Source: Candidatus Bipolaricaulis anaerobius (GTDB lineage: Bacteria; Bipolaricaulota; Bipolaricaulia; Bipolaricaulales; Bipolaricaulaceae). From it: a stretch of 64,000 bases of DNA. The stretch lies in NCBI RefSeq assembly GCF_900465355.1, contig NZ_LS483254.1, positions 992,001-1,056,000 of the forward strand, written 5' to 3'. Made by a program: the position numbers and the translations under genes. Below the pieces are notes generated by a model. That model was not told where the DNA came from, searched no databases, and was given only the letters and a program-made list of their open reading frames with translations. Shown one piece after another: positions 27,936 to 36,985 of this stretch (position 1 is the stretch's first letter; each line of letters begins with the position of its first letter).

Positions 27936-29090
27936 ATGAACAGACTGATCACCGCGGAGTCCGTGGCCGAGGGGCACCCCGACAAGCTTGCGGATCGTGT
28001 CTCGGACGCGATCCTCGATGCCGTGCTCGCTCAGGACCCTCAGGGGAGGGTGGCCTGCGAGACCTTCATCACCGAGGGCCTCGTCATCGTGGGCGGCGAG
28101 ATCGCCTCCACCGCGCACATCGAGCCGGCGATCCTCGCCCGGCGGGTGGTCCGCGACGCGGGGTACGTCAAGCCCGAGTACGGCCTATCGTTCGACGCCT
28201 GCGCTGTGGCGACCCTCATCCGCCAGCAGTCGCCGGACATCGCCCAAGCCGTACAGCGGAACGGGGCCGACGACCCCCGCGACCGGATCGGGGCCGGCGA
28301 CCAGGGAATCATGTTCGGGTACGCTACGAATGAGACTCCGGAGCGGATGCCGCTCCCGATCATGCTCGCCCACAAGCTGGCCCGCCGCCTGGCGGCGGTG
28401 CGCAAGGACGGTTCCCTCCTCTACCTGCGCCCGGACGGGAAGACGCAGGTCACGGTGGAATACGAAGGGCATCGCCCGATCCGCGTGCACACGGTGCTCC
28501 TCGCGGCCCAACACGCGCCGGAGGCCCTCCTCGACGAACTGCGCGCGGACCTCCGGACGCTCGTCGTGGAACCGGTGCTCGATGGGTGGATGGACGAGAG
28601 AACGGACGTGTTCGTGAACACATCGGGGCGGTTCGTGGTCGGGGGCCCGGCGTCGGACACGGGGATGACGGGGCGGAAGATCATCGTGGACACGTACGGC
28701 GGGTACGGCTCCCACGGCGGGGGGGCGTTCTCGGGCAAGGACCCCACGAAAGTGGACCGGTCGGGGGCGTACATGGCCCGCTACGTCGCGGTGAACCTCG
28801 TCGCGGCCGGGCTCGCCGCGGCGTGCGAGGTGCAGGTGGCGTACGCGATCGGCCGCGCCCACCCCCTCGCCCTGAGCGTCACGGCCGAGCGGCCGACGGT
28901 GCCTGCCGCCGCCCTCGACCGCGCGGTGCGGCAGGTGTTCGATTTCCGACCGGCGGCGATCATCGACGCCCTCGACCTGCGGCGGCCGATCTACGAGCCC
29001 CTGTCCTGCTACGGCCACTTCGGTCGGCTCGACCTCTCCCCGACCTGGGAGGAGCCGGACCGGGTCGAGGCACTGCGGGCCGCGGCCTAG
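27936..29090 (+). CDS. metK: S-adenosylmethionine synthetase
   Basis: 384 residues from the ATG at 27936, which is 9 nt after GAGGAG; an in-frame GTG at 27915 is less likely. It converts methionine and ATP to SAM. Hallmarks are AESVAEGHPDKLADRVSDA with the ATP/metal residues, GAGDQGIMFGYATNET, the DGKTQVTVEY segment and GGGAFSGKDPTKVDRSGAYM, the methionine/phosphate-binding signature. No SAM riboswitch is recognisable in the 130-bp leader. An EndoQ-like nuclease follows 11 bp downstream in the same direction. Confidence 0.97.
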   Translation: MNRLITAESVAEGHPDKLADRVSDAILDAVLAQDPQGRVACETFITEGLVIVGGEIASTAHIEPAILARRVVRDAGYVKPEYGLSFDACAVATLIRQQSPDIAQAVQRNGADDPRDRIGAGDQGIMFGYATNETPERMPLPIMLAHKLARRLAAVRKDGSLLYLRPDGKTQVTVEYEGHRPIRVHTVLLAAQHAPEALLDELRADLRTLVVEPVLDGWMDERTDVFVNTSGRFVVGGPASDTGMTGRKIIVDTYGGYGSHGGGAFSGKDPTKVDRSGAYMARYVAVNLVAAGLAAACEVQVAYAIGRAHPLALSVTAERPTVPAAALDRAVRQVFDFRPAAIIDALDLRRPIYEPLSCYGHFGRLDLSPTWEEPDRVEALRAAA

Positions 29091-29101
29091 GGGGACAGAG
29101 G

Positions 29102-30331
29102 ATGCGTCTCGTCGCCGACCTTCACCTCCACTCCCGCCACTCGCGGGCCACCAGCCCGGACATGGTCCTCCCCGGCCTCGCGCACTGGGCAAAGCGGAAG
29201 GGCATTGACCTCCTCGGCACAGGGGACTTCACCCATCCCGAGTGGTTCCGCGACCTCTCCCGTCACCTCCTCCCCGTGGGGGAGGGCGTATACGCGTATG
29301 GGGGGGTCCGGTTCATGTTCACAACCGAGGTCGCCGCCACCTGGACCCATGCCGGCCACATGCGGCGGGTGCACTTCCTGCTCCTCGCCCCCAGCGCGGA
29401 CGGCGCCGCCCACATCAACCAGGAGCTGGAGAGGATCGGGAACCTCGCCGCCGACGGCCGGCCGATGCTCGGCGTAAGCGGGGAAGCGCTCGCCGCAGCT
29501 GTGCTCGGGGCGTGCCCCACCGCCGCCCTGATCCCGGCCCACGCCTGGACGCCCTGGTACTCGATCTTCGGATCCCAGTCGGGGTTCGATTCCCTGGACG
29601 ACGCGCTCGGGGGAGCCGCAGAACACGTGTGCGCGATCGAGACCGGGCTCTCCTCGAACCCGCCCATGAACTGGCGCGTATCCGCCCTCGATCATCTGGC
29701 CCTGGTCTCGTTTTCGGATGCCCATTCTCCATCCCGGCTCGGCCGCGAGGCGTGCGTGTTCGATCTCCCTGAACTCTCCTACCCCGCTCTCGTCGCTGCC
29801 CTGCGGACGCGTGATCCCCAGCGCTTCCTGAGTACGCTCGAGTTCTTCCCGGAGGAGGGGAAGTACCACTACGACGGGCACCGCACGTGCGGGGTCGTCC
29901 TCTCCCCCACCGAGACGGCCTCCCACCGCGGCCTCTGTCCCGTGTGCGGCCGACCGGTCACGGTGGGGGTGATGCACCGGGTGGAGGACCTCGCTGACCG
30001 TCCCTGGGGATACCGTCCCCCTGACGCGATCCCGTACCGATCGCTCGTCCCCCTCGCCGAGGTCCTCGGCCAAGCACTGGGGCAGGGGGCGGATACGAAG
30101 GGCGTGACCGCCGCCTACGATGTCCTGGTGGACCGGTTCCAAAGCGAGCTCGCGATCCTCCTCGACCTCCCCCTGGCCGAACTCGGGCGGGGAGCTCCCC
30201 CGCGGGTGGTGGAGGCGATCGCCAAGGTTCGAGCCGGGGACCTCGAGATCCGGCCCGGCTACGACGGCCAGTACGGGGAGATCCGCATCCCGCTCCAGGA
30301 GGGACCCCACGAATTGCCCCTCTTTTCCTGA
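29102..30331 (+). CDS. PHP-domain nuclease, endonuclease Q family
   Basis: 409 residues from the ATG at 29102. The N-terminal PHP domain has ADLHLHSRHS and further metal ligands (LGTGDFTHP, FTTEV near 75, PAHAWTPWYS, FSDAHSPSRLG). A zinc-binding CPVCGRPVTVGVMHRVEDLA motif lies near residue 280, with a partner cysteine in RTCGVV. This arrangement is that of endonuclease Q, which nicks 5' of deaminated bases (uracil, hypoxanthine) in archaea and some bacteria. It follows metK closely. Its TGA stop is followed by C, a weak termination context, and the next gene begins in the +1 frame without a normal start codon. Confidence 0.88.
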   Translation: MRLVADLHLHSRHSRATSPDMVLPGLAHWAKRKGIDLLGTGDFTHPEWFRDLSRHLLPVGEGVYAYGGVRFMFTTEVAATWTHAGHMRRVHFLLLAPSADGAAHINQELERIGNLAADGRPMLGVSGEALAAAVLGACPTAALIPAHAWTPWYSIFGSQSGFDSLDDALGGAAEHVCAIETGLSSNPPMNWRVSALDHLALVSFSDAHSPSRLGREACVFDLPELSYPALVAALRTRDPQRFLSTLEFFPEEGKYHYDGHRTCGVVLSPTETASHRGLCPVCGRPVTVGVMHRVEDLADRPWGYRPPDAIPYRSLVPLAEVLGQALGQGADTKGVTAAYDVLVDRFQSELAILLDLPLAELGRGAPPRVVEAIAKVRAGDLEIRPGYDGQYGEIRIPLQEGPHELPLFS

Positions 30332-30332
30332 C

Positions 30333-31460
30333 CCAAAGCCCCTCCACGGCATCCGCGTCCTCGACCTGTCCCGGATCCTCGCCGGCCCGCTCGCGACGAT
30401 GTGGATGGCCGACCTCGGGGCAGAGGTGATCAAGGTCGAGCGCCCGGGGACCGGTGACGAGACGCGGCGCTGGGGCCCGCCGTTCGTGGGCGGGGAGTCG
30501 GCGTATTTCCTCGCCGTGAACCGGGGGAAGCTCGGGATCTCCCTCGACCTCGGGCGGGACCGGGAGGCCCTGGAAGCGCTCATCCGGACGAGCGACGTCC
30601 TCGTCCACAACTTCCTCCCCAAGACACTGGCCACGCTCAGCCTCGCCTACCCCAACGTGCAGGAGTTGAACCCGCGCCTTGTCTACACCGCCGTGGCGGG
30701 GTTTCCACCGGGCCCATACCGCCACGAGCCGGGGTTCGACGCCCTCATTCAGGCGCTGGGCGGCCTGATGGCGATCACCGGCGACGGGGACCGACCGGTC
30801 AAGGTGGGCGTGGCGATCGTGGACGTCCTCGCCGCCTGGGCGGCGCTCGCCGGGACCCTCGCGGCCCTCCTTTCCCGGACAAAGACCGGGCGTGGGCAGG
30901 CTGTGGAGACGACGCTCATCGAGTGCTCAGCCGCGGGGCTGGCCAATGTCTCCCAGGCATTCCTCCTCACCGGAGTGGAGCCGGAACGGCGGTGGACTGC
31001 GCATCCCCACATCGTCCCCTACCAAGCGTTCCCCGCCCGGGACGGCCTCCTCATGGTCGCCGTGGGCACGGACGCCCAGTTCCAAGCCCTCTGCTCCGCG
31101 CTTCGGCGGCCCGACCTCGCCACCGACCCGCGGTTTGCCACGAACCCCGACCGCGTGAGGAACCGCGACGAGCTGGTCGAGCTCCTAGCGAAGACCTTCC
31201 AATCCCGATCGCGGGCGGAATGGACAACCGTTCTAAAGGGGGCCGGCGTCCCAGCGGGCCCGGTGAACACCCTGAGGGATCTGTTCGGCGATCCGGGGCT
31301 CGTGGGGCGGCTCCTGGTCGAGGTGAACCACCCCACGGTGGGCCGGTACACGAGCATCGGCTGCCCGATGTCCGTGGCCTGGCCGCCGAGCCCGCTCCCC
31401 CCGCCGCGGCTCGGCGAGCACACGGACGACGTGCTCAAGCCCTTGGGGATCGGAAGCTAG
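30333..31460 (+). CDS. Family III CoA-transferase (CaiB/BaiF), start codon unclear
   Basis: About 375 residues of a formyl-CoA-transferase-like enzyme that moves CoA between carboxylic acids. Homology begins at PKPLHGIRVLDLSRILAG, immediately after the upstream stop. Other landmarks are ADLGAEVIKVERPGTGDETR, VLVHNFLPKTL, KVGVAIVDVLAAW with the expected catalytic aspartate, and FPARDGLLMVAVG. In this frame there is no ATG, GTG or TTG near the start: the only upstream ATG (30120) lies far inside the EndoQ gene. Translation may begin at a rare codon, or by +1 frameshifting from the upstream gene at its TGAC stop, or the sequence may carry an error. The start given marks where homology begins. 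Confidence 0.85.
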   Translation, partial: PKPLHGIRVLDLSRILAGPLATMWMADLGAEVIKVERPGTGDETRRWGPPFVGGESAYFLAVNRGKLGISLDLGRDREALEALIRTSDVLVHNFLPKTLATLSLAYPNVQELNPRLVYTAVAGFPPGPYRHEPGFDALIQALGGLMAITGDGDRPVKVGVAIVDVLAAWAALAGTLAALLSRTKTGRGQAVETTLIECSAAGLANVSQAFLLTGVEPERRWTAHPHIVPYQAFPARDGLLMVAVGTDAQFQALCSALRRPDLATDPRFATNPDRVRNRDELVELLAKTFQSRSRAEWTTVLKGAGVPAGPVNTLRDLFGDPGLVGRLLVEVNHPTVGRYTSIGCPMSVAWPPSPLPPPRLGEHTDDVLKPLGIGS

Positions 31461-31464
31461 CGCT

Positions 31465-32048
31465 ATGCCCGCCCCACCGAGCCTGTGCGACCTGTTTTCC
31501 CTCCGACAGGACGTCGTCTTCCTCGATCACGGTCCGTTCGGCGCCTGTCCGCAGCCCGTGTTTGCGGCCTACCAGCGCTGGCAACGGGAGCTCGAGGAGG
31601 AGCCGGTGGAGTTCCTCGATCGCCGGTTCGACGCCCTGATGGCTGATGCTCGGAGGGCTCGCTTCCATCCCGGGATGAGGTTGTGGAACGGATCTGGGAA
31701 CGGGTGACGTCCCGCACGCGGGTCCTCTCCCTATCCCACATCACCTCGCCCACCGCGATGGACCTCCCAGTCGGGGAACTCGTGGAGCCGGCGCGTGAGT
31801 GGGGGATCCTCACGGTGGTCGGCGGCGCCCACGCTCTTGGCCAGATCCCCATCGACCTGGGCTCCTTGGGGGCAGACTTCTACGCCGGGAACTGCCACAG
31901 GTGGATGATGGCCCCCAAGGGAGCCGGGTTCCTCTATGCGCGCCGGGAACGCGAGCCCCTCCTCCGCGTCTCTGTGCAGGGCTACAACACATCACAGGAC
32001 CTCGCTGCGCTGGTCCGGGCCTTAGGCCGGGAGATCCATAGCGTGTAG
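31465..32048 (+). pseudogene. Class V aminotransferase remnant with internal deletions and a frameshift
   Basis: The first ~55 codons (31465 onward) encode the start of an isopenicillin-N-epimerase-like PLP enzyme (VVFLDHGPFGACPQPVF, then VEFLDRRFDALMADARRA). About 100 residues that should follow are absent, and the frame changes near 31670. The second frame continues with ERIWERVTSRTRVLSLSHIT, VVGGAHALGQIPIDL and the PLP-lysine region GNCHRWMMAPKGAGFLYARR. It then jumps directly to the family's C-terminal end (RVSVQGYNTSQDLAALVRAL), missing another ~100 residues. The PLP lysine region has no matching cofactor pocket, so the product cannot be active. The ends of the gene remain, the two middle segments are gone. 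Confidence 0.85.
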
Positions 32049-32241
32049 CAGGTGGAGACAGATCCGGTGGTCTGGGGCGGCCGTCCCGGCCTTTCCCCCG
32101 GGGGGAGCCTCGGCGGCATGCTGATCGGCTTGCATCCCTCGTGCCCTCCACGTTCCGCCCTGCGAGCGCGGGCTGCAGCGGGATGCGCTGGTGCGGTACA
32201 CTCGGGCCGTTGTCTGTATCGGGGGATTCCCAGGAGGAACC

Positions 32242-32691
32242 ATGGAACGGACGCTTGTACTGCTGAAACCGGATGCGCTCCAGCGGCGGCTGGTGGGCCC
32301 GATCATCGCCCGGCTCGAGGCGAAGGGGCTCACCATCGTGGGGATGAAGTTCCTTCAGGTGCCCCGCGACCTCGCCGCGCGCCACTACGCCGAACACGTC
32401 GGGAAGCCGTTCTACGAGGAGCTCGTTTCGTTCATCACCTCGGCCCCGGTGATCGCCCTCGTGGTCGAGGGGCCGCGGGCGATCGCAGCCGTGCGGGCCC
32501 TGATGGGGAAGACGAACCCATTCGACGCCGCCCCGGGCACGATCCGCGGCGACTTCGGGCTCTCGGTGGGGATGAACCTCGTCCACGGCTCGGATTCCCC
32601 GGCCGCGGCGGCGCGGGAGATCTCGCTCTTCTTCTCTCCCGAGGAGATCCTGACCTACTCCATGGCCGACGCGGCCTGGCTCGGAGGGTAA
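32242..32691 (+). CDS. ndk: Nucleoside diphosphate kinase
   Basis: 149 residues from the ATG at 32242, which follows AGGAGG at 4 nt. It exchanges phosphate between nucleoside tri- and diphosphates through His115 in the NLVHGSDS motif. [16 protein letters not shown] and [20 protein letters not shown] complete the active-site signatures. valS follows with one base between them; a shared transcript is likely. Confidence 0.97.
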   Translation: MERTLVLLKPDALQRRLVGPIIARLEAKGLTIVGMKFLQVPRDLAARHYAEHVGKPFYEELVSFITSAPVIALVVEGPRAIAAVRALMGKTNPFDAAPGTIRGDFGLSVGMNLVHGSDSPAAAAREISLFFSPEEILTYSMADAAWLGG

Positions 32692-32692
32692 G

Positions 32693-35320
32693 GTGCTCCC
32701 TCCCCGTTACGATCCGACCGAGGTTGAGCCGCGCATCCTCGCATCGTGGGAGAAGGCGAACCTGTGGCGCTGCGACCCCCGCAGCGGGAAGCCCCCGTTC
32801 TCGATCGTCATTCCGCCCCCCAACATCACGGGCCGCCTCCACCTCGGGCACAACCTCGTGTACACCCTCCAGGACCTCCTCATTCGCTACAAGCGGATGG
32901 CGGGGTTCGAGGCGTGCTGGTTCCCAGGGACCGATCACGCCGGGATCGCCACCCAGAACGTGGTGGAGAGGGCCCTCGCCAAGGATGGGCTCACCCGCCA
33001 GGCCCTCGGCCGGGAGGAGTTCGTGCGCCGGGTGTGGGAGTGGAAGAACCGCTACGGGAACGAGATCGTGGATCAGCTGAAGGTCCTCGGTTGCTCCTGC
33101 GACTGGTCGCGGCAGAGGTTCACCCTCGACGCGGGCCTGTCCCGGGCGGTGGCGCTGGCGTTCGTTCGCCTCCATGAGGAAGGGCTCATCTACCGCGGGG
33201 ACTACATGGTCCACTGGTGCCCCCGCTGCGGAACGGCCCTCTCCGACATCGAGGTCGAGCACGAGGAGGTGGACGGCCATCTCTACTTCATCCGCTATCC
33301 GCTGGAGGGTGGAGGATCCGTCACCGTGGCCACGACGCGCCCGGAGACGATGCTCGGGGACACAGGGGTCGCCGTGAACCCCCGCGACGAGCGATACCGC
33401 AGCCTCATCGGGAAAACGGCGCTCCTCCCCCTCCTCGGACGGAAGCTACCCCTCGTGGGGGCCGATGAGGTGGATCCCACGTTCGGGACTGGCGTCCTCA
33501 AGATCACCCCGGGACATGATCCCGTGGACCGGGAGATCGGCAAGCGCCACGGGCTTCCCACGATCGACATCCTCAACCCCGATGGGACGATCAACGACCA
33601 CGGCGGCCCGTTCGCGGGGTTGGACCGGTTCGCGGCGCGGGAGGAGATCGTCACCCGGCTCAAGGCGGAGGGGCTCCTGGAGAAGGTCATCCCGTACCGT
33701 CACGCCGTCGGACACTGCCAGCGCTGCCGGAGCCAGGTTGAGCCGCGGATCTCCACCCAGTGGTTCGTGCGCATGAAGCCCCTCGCCGAGCCGGCGCTCG
33801 AAGCGGCGCGGGCGGGGAGGGTCCAGTTCATCCCCGACCGGTGGGCGAAGGTGTACTTCGATTGGCTGGAGGGGATCCGCGACTGGTGCATCTCCCGCCA
33901 ACTGTGGTGGGGACACCGGATCCCCGCCTGGTACGGTCCGGATGGGGAGACGTTCATCGCGCTTGACGAGGCGGGGGCGCGCCGCCTCGCAGCGCAGCAC
34001 TACGGCCGCGACGTGCCCCTCCGCCAGGACGAGGACGTCCTCGACACCTGGTTTTCGTCATCCCTATGGCCGTTCTCGGTCATGGGGTGGCCGGAGAAGA
34101 CGGTCGAGCTCGAGGTGTTCTACCCAACGTCGGTCCTCGTGACCGCGTTCGACATCCTCTTCTTCTGGGTGGCGCGAATGGTGATGATGGGCCTCCACTT
34201 CATGGACGAGGTGCCATTCCGCGAGGTCCTCATCACCCCGTTTGTCGTGGATGAGCACGGCCAGAAGATGAGCCGGTCGCGGGGGAACATGATCGATGCC
34301 CTCGAGGTGAAGGAGAGCCACGGCATGGACGCCCTTCGCTTCACGATGGCCCAGAGTTCGACCAAGGGGCGCGAGATACGGGTCTCGCTGCGCCAGCTCG
34401 ATGAGGCACGCAACTTCGAGAACAAGCTGTGGAACATGGCTCGTTTCATCCTGATGAATACGGAAGATCTCCCCCCGGCGGCCACGCTCGAGGGGCGATC
34501 GCTCGCTCCCGAGGATCGCTGGATCCGGTCCCGGCTGAGCTGGCTCGTGGACAAGGTCCGCACGGAGCTCGATCGCTACAACTTCCACCTCGCGAGCGAT
34601 GCCCTGTACCACTTCGTCTGGCACGAGCTGTGCGACTGGTACCTGGAACTGGCCAAACTGCGGCTGGGAGGGGAGGACGGAGAGGAGAGGGTGACCTCCC
34701 AACTCGTCCTCCGTGAGGCGCTGGACATCGTAGTCCGGCTCCTCCACCCGTTCATGCCGTTCATCACCGAGGAGATCTGGGGGCACATGGGGCAGGGGGG
34801 GGCACTCGCCCGCGCCGAGTACCCCGTGCTGCGCCCGGAGTGGCGGGACGAGGAAGCAGAGAAGAGGCTGAACCGGGTGATGGACCTCATCCGCGAGGTG
34901 CGGGCGGTGCGCGCAGAGGTCGGCGTGCCGGCCGGGACGGAGGTGGAGGTCGTCCTCGTCTCGGGGGGAGGAGCCCGGGATCTCGCGGACACGTTCGCCC
35001 CCGCGATCCAGCGCCTCGCCCGCGCGCGGGAGGTCCGCTACGCGCCGGGGGCCCGTCCGCCCGCGGCCGCGGCCCGCGGGGTGGCGGGCGAGATCGCGTT
35101 TTTCCTCCCCGTGGGGGGCCTCGTGGACTGGGAGGCGGTGCAGGATCGGATCCGCCGCGACCGGGAGAAGACGGAGGCCGAGCTTGGGAAGCTGGAAGGG
35201 CGGCTGGCGAATCCCCAGTTCCGGGAGCGGGCGGCCGCGGAGATCGTGGCCAAGGCGGAGGCAGAGGCGGAGGCCCTACGGACCCGCCGGTCGCGCTTGG
35301 AGCGGTACCTCACGGAGTGA
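32693..35320 (+). CDS. valS: Valyl-tRNA synthetase
   Basis: 875 residues, class I synthetase that charges tRNA-Val. The HIGH motif appears as GRLHLGHNL, and KMSKS as GQKMSRSRGNM. The editing domain lies between (residues ~185-330, TTRPETMLGDTGVAVNP), with DWCISRQLWWGHRIPAWY after it. An anticodon-binding helical domain (AQSSTKGREIRVS...; FHLASDALYHFVWHELCDWY) and a C-terminal coiled-coil (about 810-875) finish the protein. The GTG start one base after ndk is served by GGAGGG inside the ndk 3' end. Confidence 0.97.
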   Translation: MLPPRYDPTEVEPRILASWEKANLWRCDPRSGKPPFSIVIPPPNITGRLHLGHNLVYTLQDLLIRYKRMAGFEACWFPGTDHAGIATQNVVERALAKDGLTRQALGREEFVRRVWEWKNRYGNEIVDQLKVLGCSCDWSRQRFTLDAGLSRAVALAFVRLHEEGLIYRGDYMVHWCPRCGTALSDIEVEHEEVDGHLYFIRYPLEGGGSVTVATTRPETMLGDTGVAVNPRDERYRSLIGKTALLPLLGRKLPLVGADEVDPTFGTGVLKITPGHDPVDREIGKRHGLPTIDILNPDGTINDHGGPFAGLDRFAAREEIVTRLKAEGLLEKVIPYRHAVGHCQRCRSQVEPRISTQWFVRMKPLAEPALEAARAGRVQFIPDRWAKVYFDWLEGIRDWCISRQLWWGHRIPAWYGPDGETFIALDEAGARRLAAQHYGRDVPLRQDEDVLDTWFSSSLWPFSVMGWPEKTVELEVFYPTSVLVTAFDILFFWVARMVMMGLHFMDEVPFREVLITPFVVDEHGQKMSRSRGNMIDALEVKESHGMDALRFTMAQSSTKGREIRVSLRQLDEARNFENKLWNMARFILMNTEDLPPAATLEGRSLAPEDRWIRSRLSWLVDKVRTELDRYNFHLASDALYHFVWHELCDWYLELAKLRLGGEDGEERVTSQLVLREALDIVVRLLHPFMPFITEEIWGHMGQGGALARAEYPVLRPEWRDEEAEKRLNRVMDLIREVRAVRAEVGVPAGTEVEVVLVSGGGARDLADTFAPAIQRLARAREVRYAPGARPPAAAARGVAGEIAFFLPVGGLVDWEAVQDRIRRDREKTEAELGKLEGRLANPQFRERAAAEIVAKAEAEAEALRTRRSRLERYLTE

Positions 35321-35342
35321 GGGCGCAGCGGGGGTTGGCGGG

Positions 35343-36164
35343 ATGGGCATCCGCGCGGAAGATGGGGTGGTGATGATCCCGGGCGGGGTGGACGCGGCGA
35401 GGGGGGATAGCCGGGGTCCCGCGACGGACGGGGACCTTCTCGAAGCGGTGCGGGCACGGTCCCTTCCCGGGCACGTGGCCCTGATCATGGACGGCAACGG
35501 CCGTTGGGCCCAGGCACGCGGCCTGCCGCGCCTGGAGGGCCACCGCCGGGGGGTCGCCGCTGCCGAGCGGGTGGTACGGTTCGTGGCCGAGGAGCGGCTG
35601 TTCCCCTGCCTGAGCTTGTTCGCGTTCTCCACCGAGAACTGGAACCGCCCGCCGGAGGAGGTGGAGTCGCTCTTCACTCTCCTTGAGCAGTTCATCCGCG
35701 CCCGGGGGGACGAGTTCGTGGAGCGGGGCGCTCGTCTCGAGGTGTTGGGGGCGATCGGCGCCCTGCCCGCCTCCCTCCGCCAGGCGATCGTGGAGATCGA
35801 GGAGCGGACGCGGGGCGGGGACGCCCTCCACCTTGTCGTGGGGATCAACTTCGGGGGGCGGTGGAGCATCCTCGAAGGCGTTCGGCAGGCGATGGCCCTC
35901 GCCCGAAAGGGCGACCTGACCCCGGATGCGCTCGACAACGCCGCGTTCTCCCGCCTGCTGCCCACGGCGGGCCTCCCAGAGCCGGATCTCATCGTGCGAA
36001 CGGGGGAGGAGAAGCGGATCTCCAACTTCTACCTCTGGGAGGCGGCGTACTCCGAGCTTTACTTCACCCCGACCCTGTGGCCGGACTTCGACGAGAAGGC
36101 GCTCCTCCTCGCGATCCAGGACTTCCAGGGCCGCCGGCGGCGGTTCGGGGGGGGGACGCAATGA
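35343..36164 (+). CDS. uppS: Undecaprenyl diphosphate synthase (cis-prenyltransferase)
   Basis: 273 residues from the ATG at 35343; an ATG at 35373 would give 263, both slightly longer than the usual 240-250. It makes the C55 lipid carrier for peptidoglycan. LIMDGNGRWAQARG with the catalytic Asp50, LFAFSTENWNRP, and RTGEEKRISNFYLWEAAYSE with the pyrophosphate-binding arginines are present. The stop overlaps the cdsA start (ATGA), forming a lipid-synthesis pair. Confidence 0.95.
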   Translation: MGIRAEDGVVMIPGGVDAARGDSRGPATDGDLLEAVRARSLPGHVALIMDGNGRWAQARGLPRLEGHRRGVAAAERVVRFVAEERLFPCLSLFAFSTENWNRPPEEVESLFTLLEQFIRARGDEFVERGARLEVLGAIGALPASLRQAIVEIEERTRGGDALHLVVGINFGGRWSILEGVRQAMALARKGDLTPDALDNAAFSRLLPTAGLPEPDLIVRTGEEKRISNFYLWEAAYSELYFTPTLWPDFDEKALLLAIQDFQGRRRRFGGGTQ

Positions 36165-36979
36165 CCTCGCTCGCCAAGCGCCTGCTCACCGCGGCCCTCG
36201 CCATCCCCCTCGTCCTCGCCGTGTTCTGGGCCTGCGACCACTACCACGTGGACTGGGGGGTGTGCTTGTTCCTATCCATCGTGACGATGATCGCAGGCTG
36301 GGAGTACCTCCACCTCGTGGCAAACCTGGGGATCCCGCTGCCGCGGGAGCTCATCATGTTCGCGATCCCGGCGTACCTCATGCTCCTCGTCCCGTGGGGA
36401 GGGCAGTACGCGATCGTGCTCGCGGGGGCGGTGGTGTACCTGATCGTGTTCTACAGCTTCTCCCGCCGCGGAGCGCGGGAGGGGTTCTTTGCCTCGCTCG
36501 CCGGAACCTTCGGGTTCCTCTACCTCGCGGTCACGATCAGCTTCATCTACCTCTTACACCAAGCGGGGTTCCCCTACATCGTCCACTTCCTGCTCATGGT
36601 GTGGGGGTACGACTCCGGGGCGTACTTCACGGGCAGCCTGTTCGGCCGGCACCAGCTCCTCCCCCGGATCTCGCTCGCCAAGACGTGGGAGGGGGTGGCA
36701 GGGGGGATCGCGCTGGCCATCGTGGCCGCCGCGATCCTGCCCGAGTTCTGGGGTGACATCCCACGCTGGCTGCCCCACATCGTCGCCCTCGGTGCACTCG
36801 AGGGAGCGTTCTGTCAGATGGGCGACCTGTTCGAGTCCCTGGTAAAGCGGGCCGCTGGGGTGAAGGACGCCGGCTGGCTCCTCCCCGGGCACGGGGGGAT
36901 GCTCGACCGGATCGACGGCCTGCTTGCCGCCGTCCCCGTGTACTACTTCTACATGCACTTCGTCATCGGCCTCATCTGA
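36161..36979 (+). CDS. cdsA: Phosphatidate cytidylyltransferase (CDP-diglyceride synthase)
   Basis: 272 residues from the ATG overlapping the uppS stop, with about eight membrane helices. It makes CDP-diacylglycerol from phosphatidate and CTP. The family signature is intact: SLVKRAAGVKDAGWLLPGHG followed by GMLDRIDG, with the metal-binding Asp in DRID. The cytoplasmic motif YDSGAYFTGSLFGRHQL precedes it. It ends 6 bp from the convergent tldD stop. Confidence 0.96.
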   Translation: MTSLAKRLLTAALAIPLVLAVFWACDHYHVDWGVCLFLSIVTMIAGWEYLHLVANLGIPLPRELIMFAIPAYLMLLVPWGGQYAIVLAGAVVYLIVFYSFSRRGAREGFFASLAGTFGFLYLAVTISFIYLLHQAGFPYIVHFLLMVWGYDSGAYFTGSLFGRHQLLPRISLAKTWEGVAGGIALAIVAAAILPEFWGDIPRWLPHIVALGALEGAFCQMGDLFESLVKRAAGVKDAGWLLPGHGGMLDRIDGLLAAVPVYYFYMHFVIGLI

Positions 36980-36985
36980 TCCCGC

